From contig MCFH01000005.1 in NCBI GenBank assembly GCA_002104945.1, forward strand, positions 620,001 through 684,000: DNA of 64,000 nucleotides, read 5' to 3'. The notes below the pieces were generated by a model. The model was not told the origin of the DNA. It saw only the letters and a list, made by a program, of their open reading frames with translations, and searched no databases. The stretch comes from Piromyces finnis (Eukaryota > Neocallimastigomycota > Neocallimastigomycetes > Neocallimastigales > Neocallimastigaceae). Of the stretch, positions 24,391 through 37,600 are shown one piece after another. The translations under genes were made by a program, and so were the position numbers. Position 1 is the first letter of the stretch, and each line of letters opens with the position of its first letter.

Positions 24391-26338
24391 ATGAAATTTT
24401 ATTCAATTCTTTTATTAAGTGTAATATTAAAAAAAGGAGTTTCAGCTTTTTCCGATACTTTTATATATGAAGATGCATTTTCGAAACCACCTTTCCAGCT
24501 ATATTTTTCAGATCAATTTCTTAATGAAAAAGAATTAGAAGTATTGGTACTATATCATTATTTAGCATATTAAAGTTTGAATATACAAAAACATATTAAA
24601 TAAAGAACTTTATATTAATAAACATATAAATAAATAGTAAATAGTAATGATATTAATATTATCTATTTTTTGGTAAATAGGAAAGAGAAACAGAAAATGA
24701 AATAGTAAAAATGGTTTCTAAAGAAAATAAAGAACATTATATTTGCGAAGTGCCAAAAGTTAAGAAGAAGAAAGAAAAAGTTGTTCGAAGAAGTAATATT
24801 ACTAATGTTAAAAATGCATTATCTTTATTAGAGCCAATGAAAAATAAATGCTTATATCATGTAAATTATTATTTAATGAAATTTCTATATACTACTATTA
24901 ATAATAACAATAATAATAAAGAAAAAAGAAAAAATAAAAATAAAATTTTATTAGTTAATTATCATAAGTTAAAATTGAAATAATTTATATATATATATAT
25001 TTATATTATTTATTTTATATATTCAAAAAATGTTTATTGAAATGACATAAAATTATATAAATAAAAGACAAGTGGTTGGTGGAATTATGAATTTTGTTAT
25101 GGAAAAAGTATTCGACAGTATCATGTAGCTGGAAAGAATGAGCCAGCTAGATATAATTCAAATTATATATTGGGAAAATACACAAAATATTTAGAGTTAT
25201 CATCAGGAAAAACAGAAGAAACAAAAGATTTAGTAAGAATAACACCAACTGGTAAAAATTATTTTACTCAAAAGTTTATTGATGGTACAAAATGTGATAA
25301 AACAAATATACCAAGAACAACTGAAGTTCAAGTAATTATTATTAAATCATTTCTATAATAATAATAATAGTATTTGTGGTGATAGAATGTCATTATTTTA
25401 TTATCATTATATTAATTTCCAATTTTTTTTATTGAAGTATTATTGTGGTATCGAAGAAAGTATAATATATATTAAAGAAACCACAACTTGTAATTATGAA
25501 GTTGCAATTAGCACTAATAGACTATGTAAAGATCCTGTATTTAACCCACAGATCAATAACCCATTAAATTCAATATTATGCTATTTATATAAAAGTACTG
25601 GTAAATATAATAGATATAATATATTAATCATTATATAAGTTAATTGATAAATGAAAATAATATAATAATATAAAATAATGAAATTGTTATATTATAAACG
25701 TGAAATTATATAAATATTTAAAAATATATTTTGAAACAGATAATTCTAATGATAATAGTTTAACATCGGATGATTATTCATTTGACGATGATGAAGATAA
25801 AACAGATAATGAAAAATTGTTTGAAATCCATAAAAAATATAATAAAGGAACTATGAAAAAAGCATCAGATATTTTTAAAAATAAATATATGAAATCTTTA
25901 AATTTTAAAAATAAAAAAGTTTTAGCTAATCCTTTTTTTAAATCAAACGATGATCAAAAAAATAATATAATTAAAAAAGAACAAATTTCTAAAGAAAAAA
26001 GTAAAACTATTCAAGAACTAAATAGAAGATTAATTAAATTGATAGGTGAAAAGGAGAACAATGATGATGGTCAAAATGAAGAAGATTCAGAAACTAAAAA
26101 AGAAAAAATTAAATTAATCATGGATAAAATTAATGAATTAAGCTTGAGTAATGGAGAAGAAAAAGAAAAGAAAAAAAAAGTTAATTATCATATTTCTGAA
26201 AGTACAGCTAAAAAAGTTATTTTAGAAAATGCTTTAAAGAGAGAGGATGTAAAAAAAATTGATGATCCAGCAACAAAACATCTTGTTTTAGAAAGAATTT
26301 TAAAAGAAGAAGAAAATAAAAAAAATAACGAAAAATAA
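24391..26338 (+). CDS. YOS9: OS-9/Yos9-type ER quality-control lectin, five exons
   Basis: OS-9/Yos9 proteins read trimmed N-glycans on misfolded ER proteins and pass them to the Hrd1 ubiquitin ligase. The exons are 24391-24540 (or to 24546), 24681-24860, 25068-25331, 25438-25600 and 25740-26338, giving 451 or 453 aa. The start carries a signal peptide (MKFYSILLLSVILKKGVSA). The MRH lectin domain, about residues 105-250, has CLYH..GWWNYEFCYG, SIRQYH, IPRTTEVQYYC and IKETTTCNYEVAISTNRLCKD. The ligand residues known for OS-9 (Trp-Trp pair, Gln, Arg, Glu, Tyr) are all visible. Only the exon 1 donor is ambiguous (gtattg or gtacta). The C-terminal exon is rich in Lys, Asp and Glu and ends KKNNEK, so there is no HDEL-type retention signal. 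It converges with the ankyrin-Dicer gene. Confidence 0.9.
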
Positions 26339-26997
26339 TTAAAATTAAAAATCAATATTAAAAATACTGGTAAATAAAATAAAATAAGGAAAAATAAAAC
26401 AACAAATAAACATTAACAACAATAAAAATAAAAGTAAAAAACTTTATAAATTTAACATTCAGACTAAATAGTAATTGAATTTATAAAATTTTTAATAAAA
26501 TAATTTTTATTTACAATAATTTACAAAATAAATTTATAATAATAAATTTATCTTTTAATAATATATTTCTATTTAAATTAGATAGTAATAATAATGATAA
26601 AAGAATAAAAATAAATAAAACAAAATAATGTATTATTATAATTTTTTTTTTTTTTTTTCACTTACGTTTTTAATTGATATTGGTATTATAATTTTTTTTA
26701 GTTTTGAAAAGATAATATTTTAAAATCAGAAATAGCAATGAAAATAAAACTGAATTAAATTCATTATCATTCTTTGTATTGTTTTATTTCTATTATTTTA
26801 TGTCGACTTTTAATAAGTAAATATAAAGTAAACAAAATAAACAATACAAAGAATGACACTGAATTTGATTCAGTTTTATTCCTTACACTTGCTTTACTTG
26901 AAACTTTCCTCTATACAATTGAGATTTCCTTTGCTTATTGGTAATAAAACAATATGAAAAATTAAACAGAATCAGATTTAACATCAAATATTATTTC
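26339..26997. other. Intergenic region between convergent OS-9-like and ankyrin-Dicer genes
   Basis: A 659-bp stretch holding the 3' UTRs of two convergent genes. Its main content is the inverted repeat listed at 26744-26880. No coding sequence is supported. Confidence 0.6.
26744..26880. repeat. Inverted repeat, 46-bp arms with a ~44-bp spacer
   Basis: Left arm about 26744-26789 (ataaaactgaattaaattc ... attgttttattt) and right arm about 26834-26880 (aaaataaacaatacaaag ... gattcagttttatt) are reverse complements except for a few mismatches. Any transcript across them would fold into a long hairpin. It could be a MITE-type insertion or a structure in the convergent 3' region. No clear target duplication was seen. 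Confidence 0.85.
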
Positions 26998-27913
26998 TTA
27001 AATAAACTTAGCACCTTTTTCTAACAGAAACATTGCAACTTTATTTTTATTTTCTTCTAATAAAATTCTTGTAATTGTTTTATTATCTTTTTTTATATTT
27101 ATATCTGCTTTATTTTCGACAAGAATTTCAACAATTTCCATATTTGGATCTTTATTCTCGCAAACAATCAATAAAGGCGTTTTCCCATCATTATCTGTTA
27201 TATTGACATCAGCTCCTTTTTCAATTAATGATATTACTTTATCTACATTATTATCCCTACATGCTTTTATTATAGGTGGTACATCCAATGCATTTAATAA
27301 TTGTATTATATTTGTATTTTTATTTTTATTTGCATAGAATAATGGGGTATAACCAAATTTATCCTTAAAATCATAATTTGCACCACATTCAATTAAATAT
27401 TTTACTATATTTTCATTGTCTTGTTTACATGCAAAATGTAATGGAGTATTGTTATTATTGTCATATACATTTATATTTATATCTTTAAAATGTTCAATTA
27501 AATATTTTACTATATTTTCATTACCCGTTTTACATTCATAATGTAATGCTGTAAGCCCATTTTTATCTCTTGTGTTGATATCAATATTTGGACGACCATT
27601 AATAATGAAATATTTAACTAAATTTTCATCATTCATCTTGCAAGCTTCGATTAAATTATTATTTATTGTTTTTTCGCTTATAAATGTTTCTTTTTTCCAA
27701 AAGTCACACAATATTTGTTTGTCTAATTTCATGGTAAGTCTTTTTAATACTGCAAATTTAAATAAATCTTCGCCTAGTTTTTCCTTCATATCCATAATCT
27801 TTTTTGCAATATTTCTTTTTGCATTACTACTCTCTATTTCAGCGAATTCATCGAATATAACTTCCTTCCCTGAAAAGTCTTTTACAATCATACACATTTT
27901 TCCATTTATTATC
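26998..27913 (-). other. Exon 3 of the ankyrin-Dicer gene (dsRBD-like plus C-terminal ankyrins)
   Basis: A 916-nt exon. Spliced, it continues exon 2 as VLFEIINGKMCMIVKDFSG, then EIESSNAKRNIAKKIMD, which resembles the beta-beta-beta-alpha order of a dsRNA-binding domain after RNase IIIb. About six ankyrin repeats follow (GLTALHYECKTGNENIVKYL, NNTPLHFACKQDNENIVKYL, GYTPLFYANKNKNTNIIQLL and later ones). Read alone it would be mistaken for a 299-aa ankyrin gene starting at 27897. Confidence 0.8.
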
Positions 27914-28580
27914 CTTTACATTAATAATTTAAATAATTTAAAAAATAATAAATAATTAATAATAAATAATCATTATTCATTATATATATATATATATGAT
28001 AATTAATATTTATATTTATACTTTTTTTTTTTTTTTCATTATATTAATTTAAATAAAAAACTTACTCAAATAATACTTTTTGGTTTCCAACAATTTCTAT
28101 ATTTCCTTGTTTATTCTTATTTTCCTTTAAAATATGCTGGATTAATTCAATACAATCATTAATAACTTTAAATTTATTCTTTCCTTCTTCAACAATTTTA
28201 TACAATTTGTCTTTTAATATTTCGAATAATTCAATATTCGTCTTACCGAAATGATATTTATTATCTATTAATATTGATCCAATTAATGCTTCAAAAATTT
28301 CTGATAAATATTTTGGATAATTTTCATTATTATTTGATTGTTTTACTTTTTTATATTCATGACTTATTCTCTTCTCAACCTTCATTTTTTCTATAATATC
28401 TAGACTAGCAAATAATTTAGCATAACTATTTTTTGATACAGCCATATGTTTATATTCAGTTAATTCTTTTGGCTTTGCAGTAACTCTAGTACTATAGTAA
28501 TAAATAACGGTAATTAAGTCGAGAACTGCTTCACCTACAAATTTTAAACGCTTACAACTAAAACAATAGTAATAGTAGTA

Positions 28581-28619
<39 letters not shown>

Positions 28620-31600
28620 GTAATATATAAATTATTTTTAAAAGAAAATTATTATTATTATTTTTTTTTAATCATAATTAATATTTATTATTATGTTATT
28701 ATACTTACTCACTGAGGGAGTATTTTGAATACATCTCTTTATTATAATTAATAATGGTAAACATTGATGAATTTTCTATAAATTTATGACCTAAAGTCTC
28801 TGAAACAAACTTCATGTTTTTTCTATTGACTTTAATTATACTTTTATTTATACTAGAAGGTTGCCATTTCCAATGATCAGAAAAAATATTTTTGGTACGA
28901 ATTAAAAACAATTTACTTAATTTTATTCCTTCTTCTAATGCCTTTGCTCTATCTTTTCTATATAGAGGAGGCATTTCTTTACATATATTTTCAATTGAAA
29001 ACATTATATTCCCATTCTTATATGATTTAATACCATCTTCAAAGCAAGCACCGACTAAAGCTTCATAAAAATCTGCTATAGATTTATCATCCTTATTCTT
29101 CAAAATGGGTTTTTTATCCAAATCACCAATGGTTTGTTTCATATCATAATTTGGAGGGCAAAAGTTTTTCACAGAGTATCTTTGTTTAATAGAGTATTTT
29201 TTCCAACCTAACTTATTAATTTGTTCAATTAAAAATTCATTTTTAATAAAATCATTTCTTCTATGAATGAGAAGATCTTCATTTCGATTGAAATAACAAT
29301 TAAGAATATTAAGAGAAGTTAAATATTTCAATATAGAATCACCAAGTAGTTCTAATCTTTCATGTTGTTCCCCGACTACTGGATCAGCTGATTTTGACAT
29401 ACTTGCTCTATAAATACTTTCAAGAGTTAAATGTTTCAATCCAATGTTACATCTAAATTCATCCATAAAAGTTAATATTTTGATTTTATAAGTAAATATT
29501 GGAATCAAAGTAAGAAGTTTAATCCATGCTTGGGGAACTGTAATAACACAATATAATTCTGGTATATATAAATTCTTTTTTTCTCCATTTTCATCATTTT
29601 CATCGCGTTGAAGACTATGAATAAGAGAATGGGCATCATAAGAAAATAACGGTGAGTTTTTATATTTATATTGAAAATGATCATTTACTAACTCTTTATA
29701 TTTATCTTCAAAGAAATCTTGATACGTTGTTTCTTTCTTTTCTTCTGTTTTTTTATTTAATATAAACACATCTTCTTTTCTTGCTTTTCTATCCAATCCT
29801 GTAAAAAAACAAATAGTTTTATCAAATTTGTTAATTAAGTATACTTTCTTTAATGATTTCTCAATAATATTTTGTGTTTCTTCATCCATTTTTTCTATTT
29901 CATTATTTATATCGATTATTTTTTCTATATCTTGTACATTAATGATTTTTTTGTGAAATTCTTTTAAATAATAACAATTTTCTTCAAAAGTATTATTCTC
30001 ATAATGAATGTCTTTGTTTGATTTTTTTAAAAAATAGTTAGCATAGTAAATCCAATCCCCTAATGTGATAATATTTTCATTTTGTAAATTATTCATTGTT
30101 GTATTAATATTTTTCATTATATTCCAATTAATTTCAACAGTATTATTCTTTTTTGACATTGGTATAATATAGTACATTTCATTTAATTTCTCATTTTGTG
30201 AATTATTTGATTCGCTTGGTTGAAGATTATTATTCCCAAATAGCATTTTCCATGAATGAGTTTGAAAAGTTTTTATTGTTTCTAATTCATCGTCACTGAA
30301 ATATACGGGAAGATAAGATTGACAATCACTATTGTCCAAGATAGTATCATTTGAATAAAATTTATCGCCATCATTATTATTATGGTTTTTATTAAAAATA
30401 TCGTTACAACTATTAAAATTATTAGCTTGATTATTATATTTATTCCATAGTTTTAAATGAAATTTATATTTATCATTTTTGTATTCTCTAATTTCAATAA
30501 TAGGAGTATTGGAAGGTATTGGTTTCTTGGTAATATAACCAAGACAGAGTTTAATTTTATTTGGTTGCTCGTCTGTTTTATTAATATCAATATAACAGAA
30601 TAATTCTTTTGCGTCATCAATTTCATCATTTTCTAAATATGATACAAAAAATAAATTATTCGGATTATAAAAATTATCAGGATAAAATTCTTCATTTAAA
30701 ACCCACGAATCCTTGGAAAATACATCTGGACAATAAAATGATGATTCAATTGAGGGTGGTATACCGTGACATCTTAATCCTCTTCCTTCTATTACTGGTA
30801 ATTTAATATCACCGGAATGGTACAATAATTTAAATAATAATAAATTAGCTTCACACTCGGCTTCTTCCTTCGAAATACATAAAGGTCCAACAAATTTTTG
30901 AAATTTATCAGATATGAAATATCTATTTTCAAATTTTATTTCCATGAAATAAAGTATTTGTTTTTGGTTAATATTTTTATGTTCTACGGGATGACATATT
31001 ACTGCATTAATAAACTTTATTAAATCTGATGACATATTTTTCTCTCTATATTCAATGTATTTATTTAAATTACATTCATTTATTGTGGAACTACATTTCA
31101 TTCTATTAATATACTTTTTTTTAATGAAATCGTAAGATAATTTTAAACCATAATTACTTTGTACATAATAATCCTTAATATTGAAATCTTTGGAAATGTA
31201 GTTTGATACAATGTAATCTTGAAATTCATAATAAAATTTAATAGCATCATCTTGAAAAGAAATACAAATTATTTGACCAATATTTATTTTTTCTGTTGTT
31301 TCTAATTCTATTAATTCTTTTTTAATGTCTTTGTATATATCTTCAGAGATAATTAAAATTACATCCTTGTATTCTAAATCATCATTCTTTCTTGGAATAT
31401 ACTTTGATATAAAATCATCTTTAATTAAATTAATTAACATATACTTACAATTATTGCTATAAAATACATTCATTTTATAATTGTTATCAATTTTATTTAT
31501 TTTTAAGTTATAATAAAGATCTCCGTAAAATAAATAATATTCATTAAATAATAGTAAAAATGTTACTTGGTTAGGTTCACACTTTAAATATGATATAATT

Positions 31601-34600
31601 ATATTCTTTATTTGATTGAATTTTGAATTTTTCCTTTTTTCATTTTCATCCTTCATATAACAATTATATAGGTTATAAATTTTTAAAGTATTCAGTTTCT
31701 CATTATCAAAAAGTTCAACAGGGTTCATTTTAAAACTTGAGTATATAATATTACAAAAATAATTTATAGCTTTATTAATTTTCGAATGTTTCTTAAAATT
31801 TTTAATAAAAATTTTTACTATATCATATATATGTATGTAATTGTTATCAATTTCTTGGAGGCCCATTTTATTACTGTTAATATAATTATTTTTATCTTCA
31901 AGGAATTTTATGATATCATTTTTAAAATCTCCTGTTATATTATTTCTTATGGAGCTATTTTCATAATTCTTATATAAATAAAATAAACTTGTATTATCAG
32001 TCATATTCCAGTCTGACATTTTGTTGTAATTTTCTGAATCTGATATTTTATTACAATTTTCTTGTGAATATAATATTTTCTTTCCTGATTCAATTTCTGA
32101 TGATGATGATAATGAACAAATTGAATTTGATGTATATGAACTATAATCGAAAATATTTTGATTAGAACCATTATAATCATTGCCATATACATCTTCATCT
32201 ATTTTATTTTCTTGATCGCTATTTTCAGTTTCAGAAGTTAAACTGTTTGAATCAGAACTAATTTCTGAACTATTATTACTATCATTACTTTTATTTTCTA
32301 TTTTATTAACTAATGTTGCTTTACTAAATGAGCTAAAATCACTTCTAGTATCAATGTTTTCATTCTTACCTAATGTTGTTACATGACTGCTACTAACACA
32401 TTTAGTATCATTGTTGATACTTTCATTATTATATAAATTATCATTATCACTTTCATTGTCATCTTCATCTGTTTTATTTTCTTGATCGCTATTTTCAGTT
32501 TCAGAAGTTAAACTGTTTGAATCAGAACTAATTTCTGAACTATTATTACTATCATTACTTTTATTTTCTATTTTATTAACTAATGTTGCTTTACTAAATG
32601 TGCTAAAATCACTTCTAGTATCAATGTTTTCATTCTTACCTAATGTTGTTACATGACTGCTACTAACACTTTTAGTATCATTGTTGATGATTTTATTATC
32701 ATTAAACATTATTAAATCATTTAAAATACTTTGTGTTTCACTAAACCTAATACCATTTTTTGAATTTTTATTTTCATCATTATTATCAGCATTAGTAAAT
32801 TTTACTTCGATATTATTTACTGTTATTATTTCATCTTCTATTTTTTGGATATTATTGATTTCTGCACTGTCAGTAGCATCAAAAATATTACTTTCTATAT
32901 TATATAAATTATCATTATCACTTTCATTGTCATCTTCATCTGTATTATTTTCTTGATCGCTACTTTCAGTTTCAGAAGTGAAACTGTCTAAATCAGAATC
33001 AATTTCTAAATTAACATTATTAACCTTACTTTTATTTTTTATTTTTTCATTATTACTCATTCCTTTTTCATATAACATTTTTAATACCTTTTTATCTTTT
33101 GTATATTCTAATAAGAGAAGCTCTCCATTATTATTTCTTTCATTCAAATCTGCGCCACTATCACATAAAAATTTTATCATTTCTAAATTACCGTTTATAG
33201 CTGCATAGATAATAGGTGTATATCCATTCTCATCTTTCCAGTTGATATCAACATTAACATTTTTTTCCATTATGAAGTATTCTATAATAGCCAATCTATT
33301 TTGTTTGATGGATTCTATGAATGCTAAATTAAAATTAATATTTTTAACTTTATATAAATATTTTTTAATTTTATCACTATTTGAATTAACAACTTTAACT
33401 ATTAATGAGTTATCGCTGATTTCATTTACATCAAAATGAAATTCTTTTTGGTTGATTAAATAATCAATGAGGATGTAATTTTTTTCATCTATAGCTTTAC
33501 TTAATACAATATTGAAATTAGCATTATTGAAATTTTCTTTTTTATTTTCGTCTTTAATACTTAAAGATTTATATACATAGGATTTGACTAAAATTTCTAA
33601 AATAGCAATATTATTATCTTTATCACAAATTGCTTTAGAAAGAATTATTTCTTTGTTTGGATATTCATCTAGCGATATTATATTTAATATTCTATTTGTT
33701 AAATTTCTTTCTTTCTTTTCGACAGCTACACTAAGCAGATCATACATTAAAATTCTATCTTTAATTAGTAAAGGTGACTCATTATCAAGCAAAATAATTA
33801 TTCCATCTATATTGTCATTATTCATAGCTGTTTTATACATTTTTTCATCTATTTTTATTATATTATACTTGATTATTAATTGCTCTATTTTTTTATTTGA
33901 TATTAATGTCTTTTCATGGTACAATTCCAATAAATTCAAAATACCTTTTACATTATAATTAAATTTTTGAAATATTTTTTTTAAAATAGTATTACAACCA
34001 TTTTTTATTAATTCATGAATAAGCGTAAAATCTTTTGCTAACAAGTCCATATTTGAATTTATTTTTACTTTTTCATTTTTTTCTAATTTTTTGATAGTCG
34101 AAATATCATTTATTTTACAAGCATAATATAAAATTGTATTTCCATTAGAGTCTTTCTGATTAACATCAAAATAATCTATATTCTTTAATAAAAAATCAAA
34201 TATTCTGTTAAAACCATGATTATATGAAAGAGTCAAAGGTGTATTGCCATCACAATCTTCAATATTCTTCATATTAATATTATTCCTTATTCCATATTGA
34301 ACCAATAAATATACTATATCATTAAGATCTTGATTGATTGCTTCGATTAATGGGCAATTACCACTAGCATCCTTTTCAGTTATATCAATCTTATAATTTT
34401 TCTTACTGCTAAGAAAACTGTTAATTAATTTTATAATCTCATATCTTTTTTCTCTAATAGCTAAAGATAATAATGAAATACCATCTTTATTTCTAATATT
34501 TAAATTAGCACCATTATTATACAATGTTTTAAATATATCATAATTATTACTTATATTAAAAGCAACCATTAAAGGATACTCACCATCATTACCTTTTGTA

Positions 34601-37600
34601 TTAATGATAGATGCACCTTTTTCTATTATTAAATTTTCAATGAAAGTAATTCCCTTATTTAATTTAATTCCTTTAATTAATTCATCTGAGTTTATTTTTT
34701 TCGTAAAAGAACAGTCTTTACATTGAAAATAATCTAACATTTCATGATTATTTGGTGATATATAATTTATAACAGAGCTACCCTTATTATTCTTAATTTG
34801 AATTCTTCCACCATAGTTCATTAATAAATTTACGATAGATACATTTCCATAATAAACGGCATACATTAATGCTGAATTGTCATTTTTATCAACTAAATTA
34901 ACATCCATTCCTCTTTCTAAAAGTTGTTTTACTAAAAATATCTTTTCTGTTTCTTTGAATTTTTCTGATTTTATGATAGTTATTATTGAAGTTTCACCCC
35001 TTGAATTTAATTTATTTAAAACAATTATGTTACCAGATTTTAATAACAGGTTACATATTTCTATATTTTCTTTGTAGATAGCATTGTCTAAAGGAGAATC
35101 ACCAAAAGTATTCACTGAATTAACAATATTACCATCATTCATTAGATGTTTTATAATTTCTATGTCTTCACAGTCAATTGCATCAAAAATATTATTTTTT
35201 TTAGTTTCATTTTTATTTTCATAATTATCAATAATGTTTATTTGTTCTTCTTGTATTCCTTTGCATAAATGAAAATTTTTACTTGGCTTTGCACCTTTCA
35301 TTTTTAAACTGTATTGGATATCTAACTTTCCTAATTGAATGGCATAGTCAATAGGTACAAAACTATTACTATCGCATGCATTAATGTCCGCACCATTATC
35401 AATTAAATTACTAATAACGGTTAAATAATTCATAGAAATTGCATAGATTAATGCTGAATAGCCATTACTATCAATTAAATTGATATACTCTGAGCTAGAG
35501 AACCGTTTACTAAATACTTCTTTATTTTTAAGAGAATAATACTTTGATTTAATCATAGATATAAGTGTTGTCTCTCCTCTTGAATTTCTTTTATTGATAT
35601 GAATGTTCTTACTTTCCAGTAAAATTTCCAATAATTCAAAACTTTTTTCATTAAATATTGCGTAATCTAATACTGTATCATTTGAAGTATTTCTTAAATT
35701 AACATCAGCTCCTGCTGCTATTATATATTTGACAAATTCTATATCTTCATTTTCTATAATATAAAATAAAATACTTTTTCCTGATTTATCCTTTTGATTT
35801 ATATCAAAAGTACCGCGATTTAAGAAAAATTTAAATTTTTCTATAGAAGTTTTATATAAGTAAATTAATGGGGTATCACCATTACGATCAATAATACTCA
35901 TATCGATATTATTTTTTATACCGTAGTTGATCAATTTATTTGAATAATCAATAATTACATTATTTCTGAGAACTTCAAATAATGGACAGTCTCCTCCATA
36001 ATCACGTTCTATAATATTTATTTTGATATCAGGTTTAGACAACATATTTTCTATATTTTCATAACGACCATTTTGAATAGCTATTGACAATAAAGACACA
36101 CCATGATCAGTTTTAATATTACAATTAGCTTTTATATTTAACAAATAATCAAAAATTGTTAATTTCTTTTCGTTAAATGCTGTAAAAAGGGGATAGTCTT
36201 CTCCTATATCTTTAGCATTTATAATATAATTAGCTAAATACTTATTATTATTTATAAATTCCTCGACAGAAAATTTATCTGATTCTCTTATAAGTCTGTT
36301 TAATTCTTTTATTTTTTCAGATAGATTTATATAGAAAAGACTTTCTATTATATGCCTTATTTTATTATTTTTTGCATAATCAATAGCAGTTTTACTATCA
36401 TTATTTTGATAATAGACGTTAGCACCATTTTTAATCAATTTCTCTGCAATATTTGTATACCCATATTGTAGAGCATATATTAGTGCCGAGTTACCTTTTG
36501 AATCTGTTAGATTTACATTTGCGCCTTTTGCAATTAATAATTCTACAATAGATATATTATTACTTTCAATTGCTATAAATAATGGATATTTTCCATTAAT
36601 ATCTTCAATATTAATGATAAAAGGATTCGATTTAATTATATATTTTACTAAATCTATTCTATTAAATTGTATTGCCGAGTTTAACTCCATTATATTTAAA
36701 AATATTCTATTCATATCCATAATCCAATAAGGGTACTTATTATTATCAAAGTTTTTATTAGCTTTGATAATTGACCATATAATATCATTATTATTTTTTT
36801 CTATTGCTAAACTAAGTGCTGATTTTCTATTATTATTAATATGATAAAAGTATTCAAGTTTATTGACTTGAGTAATGATATTAATAATATATTTTGCTAC
36901 ATCAAATTTATTATTTTCAATCGAAAATAACAATGCATTATTTCTAAACTTTGAATCTTCATAATTCAACATCGAAATTATATCCTGTACAACATTCATT
37001 AATTTTTCAAATATTAAATAGTCCGATAAAATAGCTAAAAATAATGGTGATTCACCTTCTTTGTTTTCTATTGTAAGATATTCTAAAGCATAATATTCAC
37101 CTACAATTGTAGTAACACTATATATATCTTTATTCTTACATGAATAATGTAGAGCTGTATTATAAGACATATCTCGGGTATATAATTTTGATCCATGGTC
37201 TATTAATACTTTAACAATATCCGAATGACTATATTTAGATGCTACAATTAATGGAGTTAAACCTTTATTATTCTTGGTTTCTAGATATGCATTATGTTTA
37301 ATTAAATAGTTAACAATAGAAATATTATTATTTTCACATGCATATATTAAAGGGGTATTTTCATTATTGTCTGAAATATTAACATTACAATTTTCTAAGC
37401 ATTTAACAAATTGAATATCATAATTATTTTTACATATTATAATCAATAATGTTTCTCCTTGTTCATTTTGATAATCAACATTAAAACTTTTATCATGAAT
37501 ATATGTAGTAATATCATTAACTTTTCCACCATTATTTAATATTTTTATTATAGATTCAAATATATTCTTTGTTTTATTTTTTTCATTTTCTTCATCATCT

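Noticed and set aside
26998-27897. Stand-alone 299-aa ankyrin gene
   Set aside because: A phase-matching acceptor and dsRBD-like residues upstream of its first Met tie it to the RNase IIIb exon.
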